DNA from: Niallia sp. XMNu-256 | GTDB taxonomy: Bacteria > Bacillota > Bacilli > Bacillales > Cytobacillaceae | Assembly: GCF_036670015.1 (NCBI RefSeq) | Contig: NZ_CP137636.1 | Location: forward strand, 1,838,501-1,902,500 | DNA length: 64,000 nucleotides | Direction of reading: 5' to 3' | Shown: in pieces, positions 37,439-46,209 of the stretch | Numbering within the stretch: position 1 is the stretch's first letter | Layout: every line of letters begins with the position of its first letter | Notes under the pieces: generated by a model | The model's input: the letters and a program-made list of their open reading frames with translations, nothing else | Database searches by the model: none | What the model was told of the DNA's origin: nothing | Translations under genes and position numbers: made by a program

Positions 37439-38755
37439 ATGAATTGGGAATATTTTGTGCAAGAAGATAGAGTACACCAGTCGGTTTATACAGATCCAAA
37501 CATATTTCAGGAGGAAATCGTTAAAATCTTTGGTCACAATTGGGTCTATTTGGCTCATGAAAGTGAAATTCCAAATCCGAATGATTTTAAAACAGGCTAT
37601 TTAGGAAAAAGGCCGATTATTATTACTCGGGACAGAAATGGAGACATTCACTCTTTTCTGAATCGGTGTATGCATAGGGGAGCAACGATTTGCCGGGTCG
37701 AGAAAGGTTCAGCAAAGCAATTTACATGCCCTTATCATGGATGGGCCTACAGCAATGATGGCCGTTTGGCAGGAGTACCTTGGCCAAAAGGATACGGGCC
37801 CAACTTTAACAAGTCAGAATTTGATTTAATCGACGTCCGGGTTGAAAGTTATAAAGGATTTATCTTTGGGACCTTGAATCAAGAGGCTCCTGATTTAATC
37901 GATTATTTAGGCAATGCAAGCCCATTACTCGATCAATGGATTGAGCATAATGGAAGTCCGGAGAAACTGATCGTGCGAAACAATGCTCACAGAATGGTAT
38001 TAAATGGAAATTGGAAGTTTGTATACGATAATGCAGGGGACGGATACCATGTCGCCTTTTCCCATCGTTCCTTATTAGCCATCGACCAGCGCTATGAGCA
38101 AGAAAAAGACAATGAAGATAACGGAAAGGATATGGTGTACTTTAAAAATGGTCCCGATGAAGGGCCGATGTATGTCCAGTATCTCGGAAATGGTCATATC
38201 TTTTTAGATCAGCGCCCTGCCTATGGAAATAAAAAAACTGGTGATCTATGGAAACAGCAGCGCCCGCAACCTGGTAGGGAATATTTTGAAGGAAAGTTAA
38301 TCAAGGAATATGGAGAGGAAAAAGCTTATCAATTTCTTGATCGAGCCGTTGGGGCACAGATGAATTTATCCATTTTTCCAAACTTGCTTCTCATAGGGAA
38401 TCAAATCCAAGTCATTGAACCCATTGCAGTCGACAAAACCCAAATTTCCTGGTACGCCACCACCGTGGAAGATTTACCAGATGAAATCAATCAATTACGG
38501 ATGAGATCCCAAGAGGATTTTCCTGCCTTTGGTGAACCGGATGATGTAACTAATTTTGCTGAATGTCACAGGGGAGTGTCGATCCCAGAAGTGGAGTGGG
38601 TCATGTTAAATCGGGGCTTTGATAATCAACATCAATGGAATGTAGATGATAAAGGAATTATTACGGCTCCAGTAACAGACGAAACTCCGATGAGAGGATA
38701 TTTCCAAGAGTGGAAAAAGAGGTTAAGCGCGAGTAAGAAGGAGTTGAAAGTATGA
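37439..38755 (+). CDS. Rieske non-heme iron oxygenase, large (alpha) subunit
   Basis: 438 residues. Rieske [2Fe-2S] ligands CMH (Cys77, His79) and CPYH (Cys97, His100). The catalytic domain shows DGYHVAFSH, giving the bridging Asp201 and iron ligands His204 and His209. Such subunits form the catalytic core that adds oxygen to an aromatic ring or removes an N-/O-substituent. A ribosome site with GGGGGATG precedes the ATG. It overlaps the small-subunit gene by 4 bases. Its closest pathway analogue by neighbourhood is aniline dioxygenase (AtdA3/TdnA1); substrate is not proven. No reductase gene follows. Confidence 0.9.
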   Translation: MNWEYFVQEDRVHQSVYTDPNIFQEEIVKIFGHNWVYLAHESEIPNPNDFKTGYLGKRPIIITRDRNGDIHSFLNRCMHRGATICRVEKGSAKQFTCPYHGWAYSNDGRLAGVPWPKGYGPNFNKSEFDLIDVRVESYKGFIFGTLNQEAPDLIDYLGNASPLLDQWIEHNGSPEKLIVRNNAHRMVLNGNWKFVYDNAGDGYHVAFSHRSLLAIDQRYEQEKDNEDNGKDMVYFKNGPDEGPMYVQYLGNGHIFLDQRPAYGNKKTGDLWKQQRPQPGREYFEGKLIKEYGEEKAYQFLDRAVGAQMNLSIFPNLLLIGNQIQVIEPIAVDKTQISWYATTVEDLPDEINQLRMRSQEDFPAFGEPDDVTNFAECHRGVSIPEVEWVMLNRGFDNQHQWNVDDKGIITAPVTDETPMRGYFQEWKKRLSASKKELKV

Positions 38756-39348
38756 GAAATGAGGGAAGTCTAGACACGGCTTATTATTCTTACTATATAG
38801 ATGATGAATTTTATGATCAACTTACACAAGATATTGAAAGTTTTTATGGTGATTTTAAGCCCTTACAAGATCGGAGCATAGAGGATGAATGCAGGAGGTT
38901 GATCTACAAAGAGGCCCGATTGCTTGACGAGTTGAAGTTAGATGAAGTGTTGGACCTATATAGCAATCAATGTTTATATTGGATTCCGATTACACCTGGG
39001 GGTGGTGACCCAAGGAAAGAAGTATCCCACGCTTTTGATGATCGAAGACGGTTAGAAGACCGGATTTACAGATTGAAAACAGGCTATGCCCATTCCCAGA
39101 TTCCGATGTCAAGAACGCGTAGAATGCTGACCAATATCGAATTTTCACAAGGAAATCACGTTAATGAGGTGCGAGTCCGTGCTAATTTTATCCTCTATGA
39201 GTTACGGACAGGAACCGTAAGAAGCTATGCAGGATGGTACGGATATAAGGTAATAAAAGAAAATCAAGAATGGAAAAAAGTCGACCTCAAGATGGTCAAT
39301 TTAATCGATTGTGATCAAGGTCATGAGAATTTGACTTTTATGCTCTAA
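38752..39348 (+). CDS. Rieske oxygenase small (beta) subunit
   Basis: 198 residues of the SnoaL/NTF2-like cone fold typical of ring-hydroxylating beta subunits: EARLLDELKLDEVLDLYSNQ, then YWIPITPG, and RTRRMLTNIEF. The beta subunit stabilises the alpha3beta3 hexamer. ATGA overlap with the alpha gene ensures coupled expression. The length fits AtdA4/TdnA2-like proteins. Confidence 0.85.
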   Translation: MRNEGSLDTAYYSYYIDDEFYDQLTQDIESFYGDFKPLQDRSIEDECRRLIYKEARLLDELKLDEVLDLYSNQCLYWIPITPGGGDPRKEVSHAFDDRRRLEDRIYRLKTGYAHSQIPMSRTRRMLTNIEFSQGNHVNEVRVRANFILYELRTGTVRSYAGWYGYKVIKENQEWKKVDLKMVNLIDCDQGHENLTFML

Positions 39349-39393
39349 TGGATCCATTCCTATACAAGGCGGTGTCTAGAAATGGAGGGTGAA

Positions 39394-39660
39394 ATGAACG
39401 ATTCCTTTTTTCAAAAAGAAAGTTATGAATCTATGAAAAAGAAATATGAAAAAATGCTCGAACGGCAGCAGCCCTATGAAAAGTTAGTTGACCTTATGAA
39501 GCAAATTAATGTATGGGATTATAGCATCTATGACGAGACCCCTGGCGACGATTGGGTAGCTCTTGATCGAAAAGATTACGAACAAATCGTTACCCTCATG
39601 CAGGAGTTTTATCAGATTAGTCCCTGGAAGGAAAAGATTGAAAGAAGAATAGATTCATAA
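39394..39660 (+). CDS. unknown 88-residue protein of the Rieske cluster
   Basis: Start ATG 39394 with GGAGGGTG 5 bases upstream; the open frame begins at 39382. Acidic and helical, with Trp/Tyr-rich VWDYSIYDETPGDDWVALDR in the middle flanked by two amphipathic helices. No Cys, no signal peptide, no family I recognise. It sits between the oxygenase beta subunit and the amidotransferase on the same strand, so it should take part in the same pathway, perhaps as an oxygenase or ligase accessory factor. That role is a guess. Confidence 0.65.
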   Translation: MNDSFFQKESYESMKKKYEKMLERQQPYEKLVDLMKQINVWDYSIYDETPGDDWVALDRKDYEQIVTLMQEFYQISPWKEKIERRIDS

Positions 39661-39690
39661 AAAAAGTGTAACGCAGAAGAAGGTGTTGAT

Positions 39691-40470
39691 ATGAAACCGT
39701 TAGTTGGAATTGTGGGGATTGTTTACGATCTAGAAACACCCTTGAATCATGAGGTTAGAAAAGCTGGGGCTGATCGCACAGGATTTACTACTGAACATAC
39801 TCTTTACACAAACCATTGTTATCATAAGCTTTTTCATCAATTAGATTGCCATTTGCTTGTGATTTCTCCTGAAAGTGATCCGGAAATAATAACCCGTTTG
39901 GATATGCTGTTGATTCCCGGCGGCCCTGATATTAATCCGGCAATTTATGGTCAAGAACTCCATCCAGAAACACAATATGATCCTCTTAGAGATGTTTTTG
40001 AAAAAAAAGCGATCGAGATTGCGATCGAAAAAAAGATTCCTCTATTAGGTGTATGCAGGGGGTTTCAGATGATCAATGCTGCATTGGGAGGGACGCTTAC
40101 ACAACATTTGCCTGAGTGGTCTACGGACGTTCAGCATCGTCCGGAGGTAGGGCCTCAACTTCATTCACACACCGTTACAATGGAGGGATGGCTAAAGGGA
40201 TTGTTTGGAAATGAAATGAAAGTAAACTCCTGGCATCATCAAGGAATCGATATATTAGCACCAGAACTGGAGGCTTTGGCGTGGTCCTCAGAGGGACTGA
40301 TTGAAGCCTATCAATCTACCGATCATTTGTCTCCTATTTTTGCGGTTCAATGGCATCCAGAACTTCTGCAGGATAAGGAAAGTCTTTTACTAGTATCTCG
40401 TTTTTTAGAACAAACATTATTCAATAAAAAACAATCCAATCTATCATATAAAGGGAGCTGGTACTTTTGA
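39691..40470 (+). CDS. class-I glutamine amidotransferase-like gamma-glutamyl hydrolase (PuuD/AtdA2-like)
   Basis: 259 residues with the Cys nucleophile in LLGVCRGFQMINAALGG and the catalytic His-x-Glu in WHPELL. This is the GATase1 class seen in PuuD (gamma-glutamyl-GABA hydrolase) and in AtdA2/TdnT of aniline clusters, where it is thought to break excess gamma-glutamyl-anilide. It lies directly before the GS-like ligase, overlapping it by 4 bases, an arrangement shared with those pathways. Start ATG 39691 follows GAAGGTG. Confidence 0.85.
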   Translation: MKPLVGIVGIVYDLETPLNHEVRKAGADRTGFTTEHTLYTNHCYHKLFHQLDCHLLVISPESDPEIITRLDMLLIPGGPDINPAIYGQELHPETQYDPLRDVFEKKAIEIAIEKKIPLLGVCRGFQMINAALGGTLTQHLPEWSTDVQHRPEVGPQLHSHTVTMEGWLKGLFGNEMKVNSWHHQGIDILAPELEALAWSSEGLIEAYQSTDHLSPIFAVQWHPELLQDKESLLLVSRFLEQTLFNKKQSNLSYKGSWYF

Positions 40471-41975
40471 CTAAGACGGTGAGCATAGGTAAAAAAGGTT
40501 TTATTGACATGCATGGGTTATGGACGGATGAGCAAAAAGAAGCAGCTGAGCGAATTAAAGCAACGATAAAGGAACAAGATATTCGCCTAATTCGTGTAGC
40601 ATGGACAGACCAACACGGGATCTCTAGAGCTAAAGCGATGACGGTTGACGGGTTTCTAGGTGTTCTCGAGAGTGGTTTGGAATTTAACACGGGTCCTCTT
40701 TTCTTTGATAGCGGAAGTGATATCGTCTTTAATCCATTTATGGAAGGCGGAGGATTTGATCTTGAGGAAATGAATGGATGCCCTAATTACCGACTTGTCC
40801 CTGACCCATTAACATTTAAAATTTTACCTTGGGCACCGAATACCGCATGGATTTTAACGGATGCTTATTTAAAAAGCGGAAAACCACTTCCGTTTGATAG
40901 CCGAGGAATTTTACGAAAAGCCATAAATGACTTTAGAAATGCTGGATATGATTTTATTGCAGGAATTGAAGTGGAGTGGACGCTAACGAAAGTAGAGGAT
41001 GAGCGATTACGTCCAGAACTCTTGGGGGCACCTGGTTTCCCGGCCGAAACTCCTTTAGTTATGCCTGCAGCAAGAGGATATCAGTATCATTTGGAGGCAC
41101 ATCTTGATGAGATGAATGAGATTATTCATATCATTGCGGACAATCTTCAAAAGTTGGGACTTCCTTTAAGTACGATTGAAGATGAGTGGGGACCGAGTCA
41201 ATTGGAATTTACGTTTAGTCCGATGTCCGGTTTGGAGGCTGCGGATGCGATGCTTCTTTTTAGAACGGCCGTGAAACAAATTTGTAAACGTCATGGTTAT
41301 ATTGCCTCGTTCATGTGCCGACCCCAATTACCGGGATTCTTCTCTTCTGGTTGGCATTTGCACCAATCGATTCGAAGTTTAGAAACAGGTGAAAATCTGT
41401 TAAATCCGACTAATGACGGAGATGTAATTTCTGAGATTGGTAAACATTATATTGGAGGATTATTAAAACATGCACGTGCAGCAAGTGTCTTTACAACACC
41501 TACGATCAATGGATATAAACGTCTCAAACCAAATTCTCTTGCTCCAGATCGAGCTGGCTGGGGAGATGATAACAGAGGCACCATGATTCGAGTGATCGGC
41601 TCACCTGGTGAAGGAAATACCCGTTTTGAAAATCGGATCGGTGAACCCGCAGCAAATCCATATTTATATCTAGCTTCTCAAGTAATGGCTGGGCTGCAAG
41701 GCATTCAAACACAATGCGATCCAGGGATCCCAAGCAGAGAGGCTTATAATGAAGATCGCGAACCACTGCCGCGTAACTTAATGGAAGCGGTTGAAGCTTT
41801 AAAACAAGATGACTTGTATTCTAGCAAAATGGGAGACTTATTTATTAACTATATTTCGAGAATGAAAGAAAATGAATATACACGTTACGAAAGGTTTATT
41901 CAAGATCACAATATTGAGAATTCTAATGACATTGTGACGGAATGGGAACAGAGAGAGTATTTTGAAATTTTCTAA
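40467..41975 (+). CDS. glutamine-synthetase-like gamma-glutamylamide ligase (AtdA1/PuuA-like)
   Basis: 502 residues from TTG 40467, with AAGGGAGC 9 bases upstream. Glutamine synthetase fold: beta-grasp segment RLIRVAWTDQHGISRAKAM, then AGIEVEWTL, SGWHLHQSI and NRIGEPAANPYLYLAS, equivalent to the ATP, glutamate and metal sites. The amino-terminal extension and length resemble AtdA1/TdnQ and PuuA rather than housekeeping GlnA. Predicted reaction: ATP-dependent joining of glutamate to an amine, giving a gamma-glutamylamide for the Rieske oxygenase. Amine unknown. Confidence 0.85.
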   Translation: MTKTVSIGKKGFIDMHGLWTDEQKEAAERIKATIKEQDIRLIRVAWTDQHGISRAKAMTVDGFLGVLESGLEFNTGPLFFDSGSDIVFNPFMEGGGFDLEEMNGCPNYRLVPDPLTFKILPWAPNTAWILTDAYLKSGKPLPFDSRGILRKAINDFRNAGYDFIAGIEVEWTLTKVEDERLRPELLGAPGFPAETPLVMPAARGYQYHLEAHLDEMNEIIHIIADNLQKLGLPLSTIEDEWGPSQLEFTFSPMSGLEAADAMLLFRTAVKQICKRHGYIASFMCRPQLPGFFSSGWHLHQSIRSLETGENLLNPTNDGDVISEIGKHYIGGLLKHARAASVFTTPTINGYKRLKPNSLAPDRAGWGDDNRGTMIRVIGSPGEGNTRFENRIGEPAANPYLYLASQVMAGLQGIQTQCDPGIPSREAYNEDREPLPRNLMEAVEALKQDDLYSSKMGDLFINYISRMKENEYTRYERFIQDHNIENSNDIVTEWEQREYFEIF

Positions 41976-41987
41976 TTAATTTTAATG

Positions 41988-42014
41988 CAACACGGGGACG
42001 GTTCTCGCGTTTCA
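41988..42014 (+). repeat. 30-bp dispersed unit
   Basis: AACACGGGGACGGTTCTCGC followed by GTTTCA, just after the ligase gene and before the composite repeat. Confidence 0.6.
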
Positions 42015-42027
42015 AAATAGAGACTGC

Positions 42028-42150
42028 GTCACAGTGACGCCCCGAAAAATCTCGTTTCATAAAATGTTTCACAGATTGAGTCGAATAGGCCATACCTGGT
42101 GATAACAGGTGTGGCCTATTTTGATTGTTTGTGAAACGTCCCCATGTTTC
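42028..42150 (+). repeat. composite repeat, internally deleted copy
   Basis: GTCACAGTGACGCCCCGAAA at the left, the stem AGGCCATACCTGG ... CAGGTGTGGCCT in the middle, and GAAACGTCCCCATGTTTC at the right. It lacks the 100-bp central-right portion found in the copies at 30821 and 62354. Confidence 0.7.
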
Positions 42151-42151
42151 T

Positions 42152-43195
42152 TTACATATTTCCAAAGGGTATGGTAGTATCAAGCTCGCCTCTCACCCGC
42201 TTAACATTGATCTTTTCTCCAATAAGCCATTGTTCAAAATCAAAGATAACAGGTAACCTGTCTCCTCCAAGGGCAAACCAGGCTTTTCTACTATTCGGGA
42301 AATAACCAGCTGTATGCAAAGTTCCCGCCCATGCTCTATATTTTTTTGAGAATACACCTTTTTCCGTGCCATTCATCAATTGAAAAGCGGTTTTAGCATT
42401 TAATAAATGATTTTCCTGGCGTTTTATTGCTTGATATCTTTGGAGAGAATCCTCCATCTGGTAACGATTCTCATGAGTTAATACTTTAAAGTGGTTGGTA
42501 CAAATATTGGACTGATAGACAATTACTTCTCTTGGAGAGGCTTCGACTACGATGGACTTTCCGGTTTGATCAAGCAGCACATAGCTGAATGAACGACGAT
42601 GGGGAATATCTTTCAGAAGTGAAGTGGCTTCTTCAACAGTGGCACACGTTTCTAACACAATCCGTCCAATCATATTGCATATAAACCCGGAATCTGATCT
42701 TACACGATTGATTAGGTTATATCCCATAGCTAATCCTTTTTCGTTCATTCCATCTGTACGCCCAGTGATTTGCATAGATGGACCTATCGTTGCATAGCCC
42801 TCATCTGTGGGATGATAGAGAACATACCGACCTTCATAGGAGAGGGGATCCTGATCATAATTTCGAATAAGAAATTCGGTACCTGTGAATATGGAACAAC
42901 CGCTCTTCCCATATTCAAGATAATAGCCGCCAAATTGAAGGATGGTTTCGCTCATATTCATTTTCAAAGAATCTGATAAACCCATTAACTCAGCCCAGAT
43001 TCCAGGAGCAAAGGAAAGAATCATGTTTTTAACTTCTGTTTCATCTATCGAATAATTATATTTAATGGATGGCTTGCTCCAAAACTTTTCTCGATTTGCA
43101 AGAATACGAGAGTCTTTAAGTAGCTCACCTTGCCTATAGCCAAAATCATAATGATTTCCTCGAAACTGAATAACATCGCTGTATACGTTTATCAC
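42152..43195 (-). CDS. C45-family autoproteolytic acyltransferase/hydrolase, copy 2
   Basis: Paralogue of 26899-27942, about 87% identical over its full length, with the same nucleophile context GKSGCSIFT and MNEKGLAMGYNLINR. Start: GTG 43195 is the equivalent of the ATG in copy 1 and lies 7 bases after GGAGG; an ATG is 3 bases further upstream. It is convergent with the amine ligase. Because the family cleaves amides, it could act on a pathway intermediate such as a glutamylamide or N-acyl amine, but no motif proves this. Confidence 0.8.
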   Translation of the reverse strand: MINVYSDVIQFRGNHYDFGYRQGELLKDSRILANREKFWSKPSIKYNYSIDETEVKNMILSFAPGIWAELMGLSDSLKMNMSETILQFGGYYLEYGKSGCSIFTGTEFLIRNYDQDPLSYEGRYVLYHPTDEGYATIGPSMQITGRTDGMNEKGLAMGYNLINRVRSDSGFICNMIGRIVLETCATVEEATSLLKDIPHRRSFSYVLLDQTGKSIVVEASPREVIVYQSNICTNHFKVLTHENRYQMEDSLQRYQAIKRQENHLLNAKTAFQLMNGTEKGVFSKKYRAWAGTLHTAGYFPNSRKAWFALGGDRLPVIFDFEQWLIGEKINVKRVRGELDTTIPFGNM

Positions 43196-43317
43196 CATTT
43201 TTCCTCCAGTTTCCGTTCAATAAAGAAATTCTACTAGACGAAGGTTGGGAAATCAAAATATAGAATACTTCACTGCCATTTCCTTCAAAGTAGTAATTCA
43301 ACATCCATTCCAATAAA

Positions 43318-43349
43318 AATGAAACAAGAGAATCGTCCCCATGTTTCAC
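43318..43349. repeat. 30-bp dispersed unit
   Basis: AATGAAACAAGAGAATCGTC followed by CCCATGTTTCA, a member of the GAACCGTCCCC family, in the non-coding region between the C45 gene and the ThDP enzyme. Confidence 0.55.
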
Positions 43350-43511
43350 ACGCATGTTTCACAGTACGACACGACTTAATCCTCATTTTACCTTGCATTT
43401 ACAAAATGAGGATTAATCGGTGCTATTTCGGGAAAAAACCATATGAATGAAAAATAAATAGATGCTTTATCCCGGCAGGTTGGAAAGTTCTATCAAGGAG
43501 GTTCATATGTT

Positions 43512-45128
43512 ATGGAAAAAACAGAGCGAACGGTTGCTGAATTGATGTTGGATCAATTGTCTTTGTTTGGAGTACAACGGATATATGGGGTAGTGGGCGA
43601 TGCTACCATCGGGTTCATCGATGCAATGGCCAAGCAGGATAAAATTAAATTCATTGCGGTCAAGCATGAGTCGACAGCTGCTTTTATGGCGTCTGCGGAA
43701 GCAAAGCTGACAGGTAGGCTAGGAGTGTGTACCGCGACGATGGGGCCTGGTGCAACGAATCTGCTAAATGGGCTCGGTGATGCACATTTAGACAAAGCAC
43801 CGGTACTCGCAATCACTGGACAGGCACCCAGCAATAAAATTGGCACGGAATATACGCAGTATATTGACCAGCAGGAACTTATGAAGCCTTTTGCTGCTTA
43901 TTCAGCTAATCTAGCCAGTCCAGATGCGACGATTGAAGTTCTTCAAAAAGCAGCGCGAACATCACTTGGACAGCAGGTTGTAACCCATTTGTCCGTTCCG
44001 AAGGATATCTTCACGATGCCGGCTACAGGGGAACCGCGACCATTCCCGGATGTTATAGAAGGTACTTCTATCTTCACGAAAGAAAGCTTGGAACAGGTAA
44101 CAGAAATGATGAAAACAGCCAAGCGGCCAATGATCCTTGCAGGCTCCGGAGCCTCTTCCGCTTCAGAGGAGTTAGAGAAACTTGCTGATGTGTGGGGAGC
44201 CGGCATCCTAGTAAGCTTAGGAGGGAAAGGATTGTTCGACGAATCTTCCCCTCAAGTTTTGCAAGGGATTGGCGAAGGCGGCAATCCTTATGCCTCCGAA
44301 TTATTTAAGGAGGCAGATGTGGTCCTTCTTGCGGGCACGACATGGTGGCCGGAAGGGTATGTGCCAACGGATTCACGGATTATCCAAATTGATCGCCACT
44401 TCGATAAGTTTGTAAAAGACATCCCAGCAGAACTTGGAATCATCGGAAAAACAGAAGAAGTCCTTCCATTCTTAACGGAGAGCCTGCAAGGATTCTCCCG
44501 TTCTGAAGATTGGTTAGCTCGTTGCCAGGAAGTAAAAGAGAAATGGGCCAAGCAAAATGAGAAGGAAGGCAGTACAGCGGGTTATCCTGCCCATCCTGCA
44601 CGAATTATCCACGCCCTTGACCGAACAGTGGAACCGGACGCGATTCTTGCACTGGATACAGGGGATAATACAGTATGGATGAATCGTAACTTCCGGCAAA
44701 AAGAACAAACTGTTTTATTCTCCGGTTACTGGCGGACAATGGGCTTTGGTCTTCCAGCCGCAATGGCCGCTAAGCTTGTAAAACCTGAAAAACAAGTCGT
44801 TGCGGTAGTGGGGGACGGAGGACTTCAAATGGTGCTTGCTGATTTATTAACAGCTGTCCGCTATGAACTCAATATTACAGTCGTTGTCTTAAATAATGAG
44901 ACCCTGCAAATGGAGAGAGATAAAATCAAAGCTGAAAAGAAGAAAGAAGTAGGGGTAGATTTAACCAACCCTGACTTTATAAAATTAGCAGAAGCCTGCG
45001 GATGGAAAGGATTACGCGCCACCTCTGACACCGAGCTGGAATCAGTGCTGCAAGAAGCACTCAATACAAATGCTCCCACACTGGTCGACATACACACAGC
45101 CCAGGTGTACTTCCCGGAAACTGAATAA
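43512..45128 (+). CDS. thiamine-diphosphate enzyme, pyruvate oxidase-like
   Basis: 538 residues of the acetolactate synthase/pyruvate oxidase superfamily. The amino-terminal Pyr domain has the catalytic Glu in AVKHESTAAFMASAEAKLTG. The PP domain has the ThDP/Mg motif VVGDGGLQMVLADLLTAVRY ... VVLNN. The opening (VAELMLDQLSLFGVQRIYGV) resembles YdaP/PoxB-type pyruvate oxidases, which decarboxylate pyruvate to acetate or acetyl phosphate using FAD. Acetolactate synthase is less likely because no small subunit follows. AAGGAGG lies 10 bases upstream. Its 3' end runs into a repeat hairpin. Confidence 0.8.
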   Translation: MEKTERTVAELMLDQLSLFGVQRIYGVVGDATIGFIDAMAKQDKIKFIAVKHESTAAFMASAEAKLTGRLGVCTATMGPGATNLLNGLGDAHLDKAPVLAITGQAPSNKIGTEYTQYIDQQELMKPFAAYSANLASPDATIEVLQKAARTSLGQQVVTHLSVPKDIFTMPATGEPRPFPDVIEGTSIFTKESLEQVTEMMKTAKRPMILAGSGASSASEELEKLADVWGAGILVSLGGKGLFDESSPQVLQGIGEGGNPYASELFKEADVVLLAGTTWWPEGYVPTDSRIIQIDRHFDKFVKDIPAELGIIGKTEEVLPFLTESLQGFSRSEDWLARCQEVKEKWAKQNEKEGSTAGYPAHPARIIHALDRTVEPDAILALDTGDNTVWMNRNFRQKEQTVLFSGYWRTMGFGLPAAMAAKLVKPEKQVVAVVGDGGLQMVLADLLTAVRYELNITVVVLNNETLQMERDKIKAEKKKEVGVDLTNPDFIKLAEACGWKGLRATSDTELESVLQEALNTNAPTLVDIHTAQVYFPETE

Positions 45129-45198
45129 TGCAACATGGGGACGGTTCTCACGTTTTAAAATTGTCTTTTTGAAACATGATTACCGTCCCCGCTGTTTT
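45129..45198. repeat. 67-bp inverted pair of the dispersed unit
   Basis: ACATGGGGACGGTTCTCACG and, inverted, GAAACATGATTACCGTCCCC are separated by about 15 bases, so the RNA would fold into one long hairpin. It follows the ThDP gene's stop codon directly and may end its transcript. Confidence 0.65.
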
Positions 45199-45792
45199 CT
45201 AATAGACTGATTTATATTTGTGATTAGTTTAATAGGGAGGTTTAATCTATTTAAGATTGCTGGCAAGGTGTCCACCGATAAAATATTGATAATAATAAAT
45301 TGAATTTCAACGGATGATCGACTCGGAACTAATCAGCAAATTAAAGAATTTCTATTAACATCATTTGTAATTGAAATGACAGACACATATGACAGTTGTG
45401 TTTGAGTTTTTCATAATTTCATGTGTAGTCCATATTCACTTACCCATTTAAACCAAGTATAACAGGTGAAAATTAGGCAAAATCATTAAGGAGAGTGGTG
45501 AATGGAAACAGAAGTTTATTATTAAATTACTTACTGTTAAGCAGAGTATTAATATGTGGACAAAGATAAAAGCAAAATGGAGAGTTTTAAAGAGAATATT
45601 TTTGAAAACACGTTATGATTACACACTTTGTTTAGGACTAAATAAAACTTAAACTGTAAGTAATTATCGTTAGTCATCATTCTCTCTACTTCCATTATAC
45701 TACTATTAATCAATCATTTATAGACTACTCTTTTTATAATTCTTAATCTATACTCTTACATACAAATCTAAAAGGATAAGGGGTTAATATTT
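45199..45792. other. gene-free AT-rich region
   Basis: No supported gene, only the promoter region of arr. Broken short frames suggest relic DNA. Confidence 0.35.
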
Positions 45793-46209
45793 ATGAGTGA
45801 TAAAAAAGACGTTCTTGATAAGGGTCCTTTCTTTCATGGTACTAAAGCAGAATTAAGAATTGGAGATCTATTAGAACCACAACACTTATCAAATTACCAA
45901 GATAAGAAATCTAACTATATATATTTTACTGCCACATTAGAAGCTGCTAAATGGGGGGCTGAGTTAGCAGCTTCTGAATTAAAAGAAAGAATTTATATTG
46001 TTGAGCCGTTAGGAGATTTTGAAAATGATCCGAACTTAACAGACAAGAAATTTCCTGGTAATCCAACACGTTCTTATCGGTCTAAATTGCCTTTGAAAAT
46101 AATAGCTGAATTAAGTTCATGGGAAAGGCATACTGATGAAGAGATAAATCATATGCTGTCATCATTAAAGAAGTTACGCGAACAAGGAAAAGCTGTAATA
46201 TATGATTAA
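45793..46209 (+). CDS. arr: NAD+-rifampin ADP-ribosyltransferase (Arr)
   Basis: 138 residues, full length for Arr. It transfers ADP-ribose from NAD+ to rifamycins and so inactivates them. Recognised by FFHGTKAELRIGDLL (His15), SNYIYFTATLEAAKWGAELA, IYIVEPLGDFENDPNLTDKK and FPGNPTRSYRS, which are nearly invariant in the family. It stands alone with a modest ribosome site (AAAAGGATAAGGGG) about 10 bases upstream. Chromosomal arr genes are known in Bacillaceae, so it need not be recently acquired; no mobile element flanks it directly. Confidence 0.92.
   Translation: MSDKKDVLDKGPFFHGTKAELRIGDLLEPQHLSNYQDKKSNYIYFTATLEAAKWGAELAASELKERIYIVEPLGDFENDPNLTDKKFPGNPTRSYRSKLPLKIIAELSSWERHTDEEINHMLSSLKKLREQGKAVIYD

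Noticed and set aside
16928-41975. The 2Fe-2S proteins at 16.9-17.6 kb as the missing reductase of the Rieske oxygenase
   Set aside because: They belong tightly to a different operon with its own flavoproteins; only general proximity supports a link.
43512-45128. Acetolactate synthase large subunit (ilvB/alsS)
   Set aside because: No regulatory small subunit or isoleucine/valine pathway gene is adjacent, and the amino-terminal sequence resembles pyruvate-oxidase-type enzymes more.
45793-46209. Recently acquired rifampin-resistance cassette
   Set aside because: No integron site, transposase or plasmid gene lies beside arr, and base composition looks like its neighbours; chromosomal arr is known in Bacillaceae.
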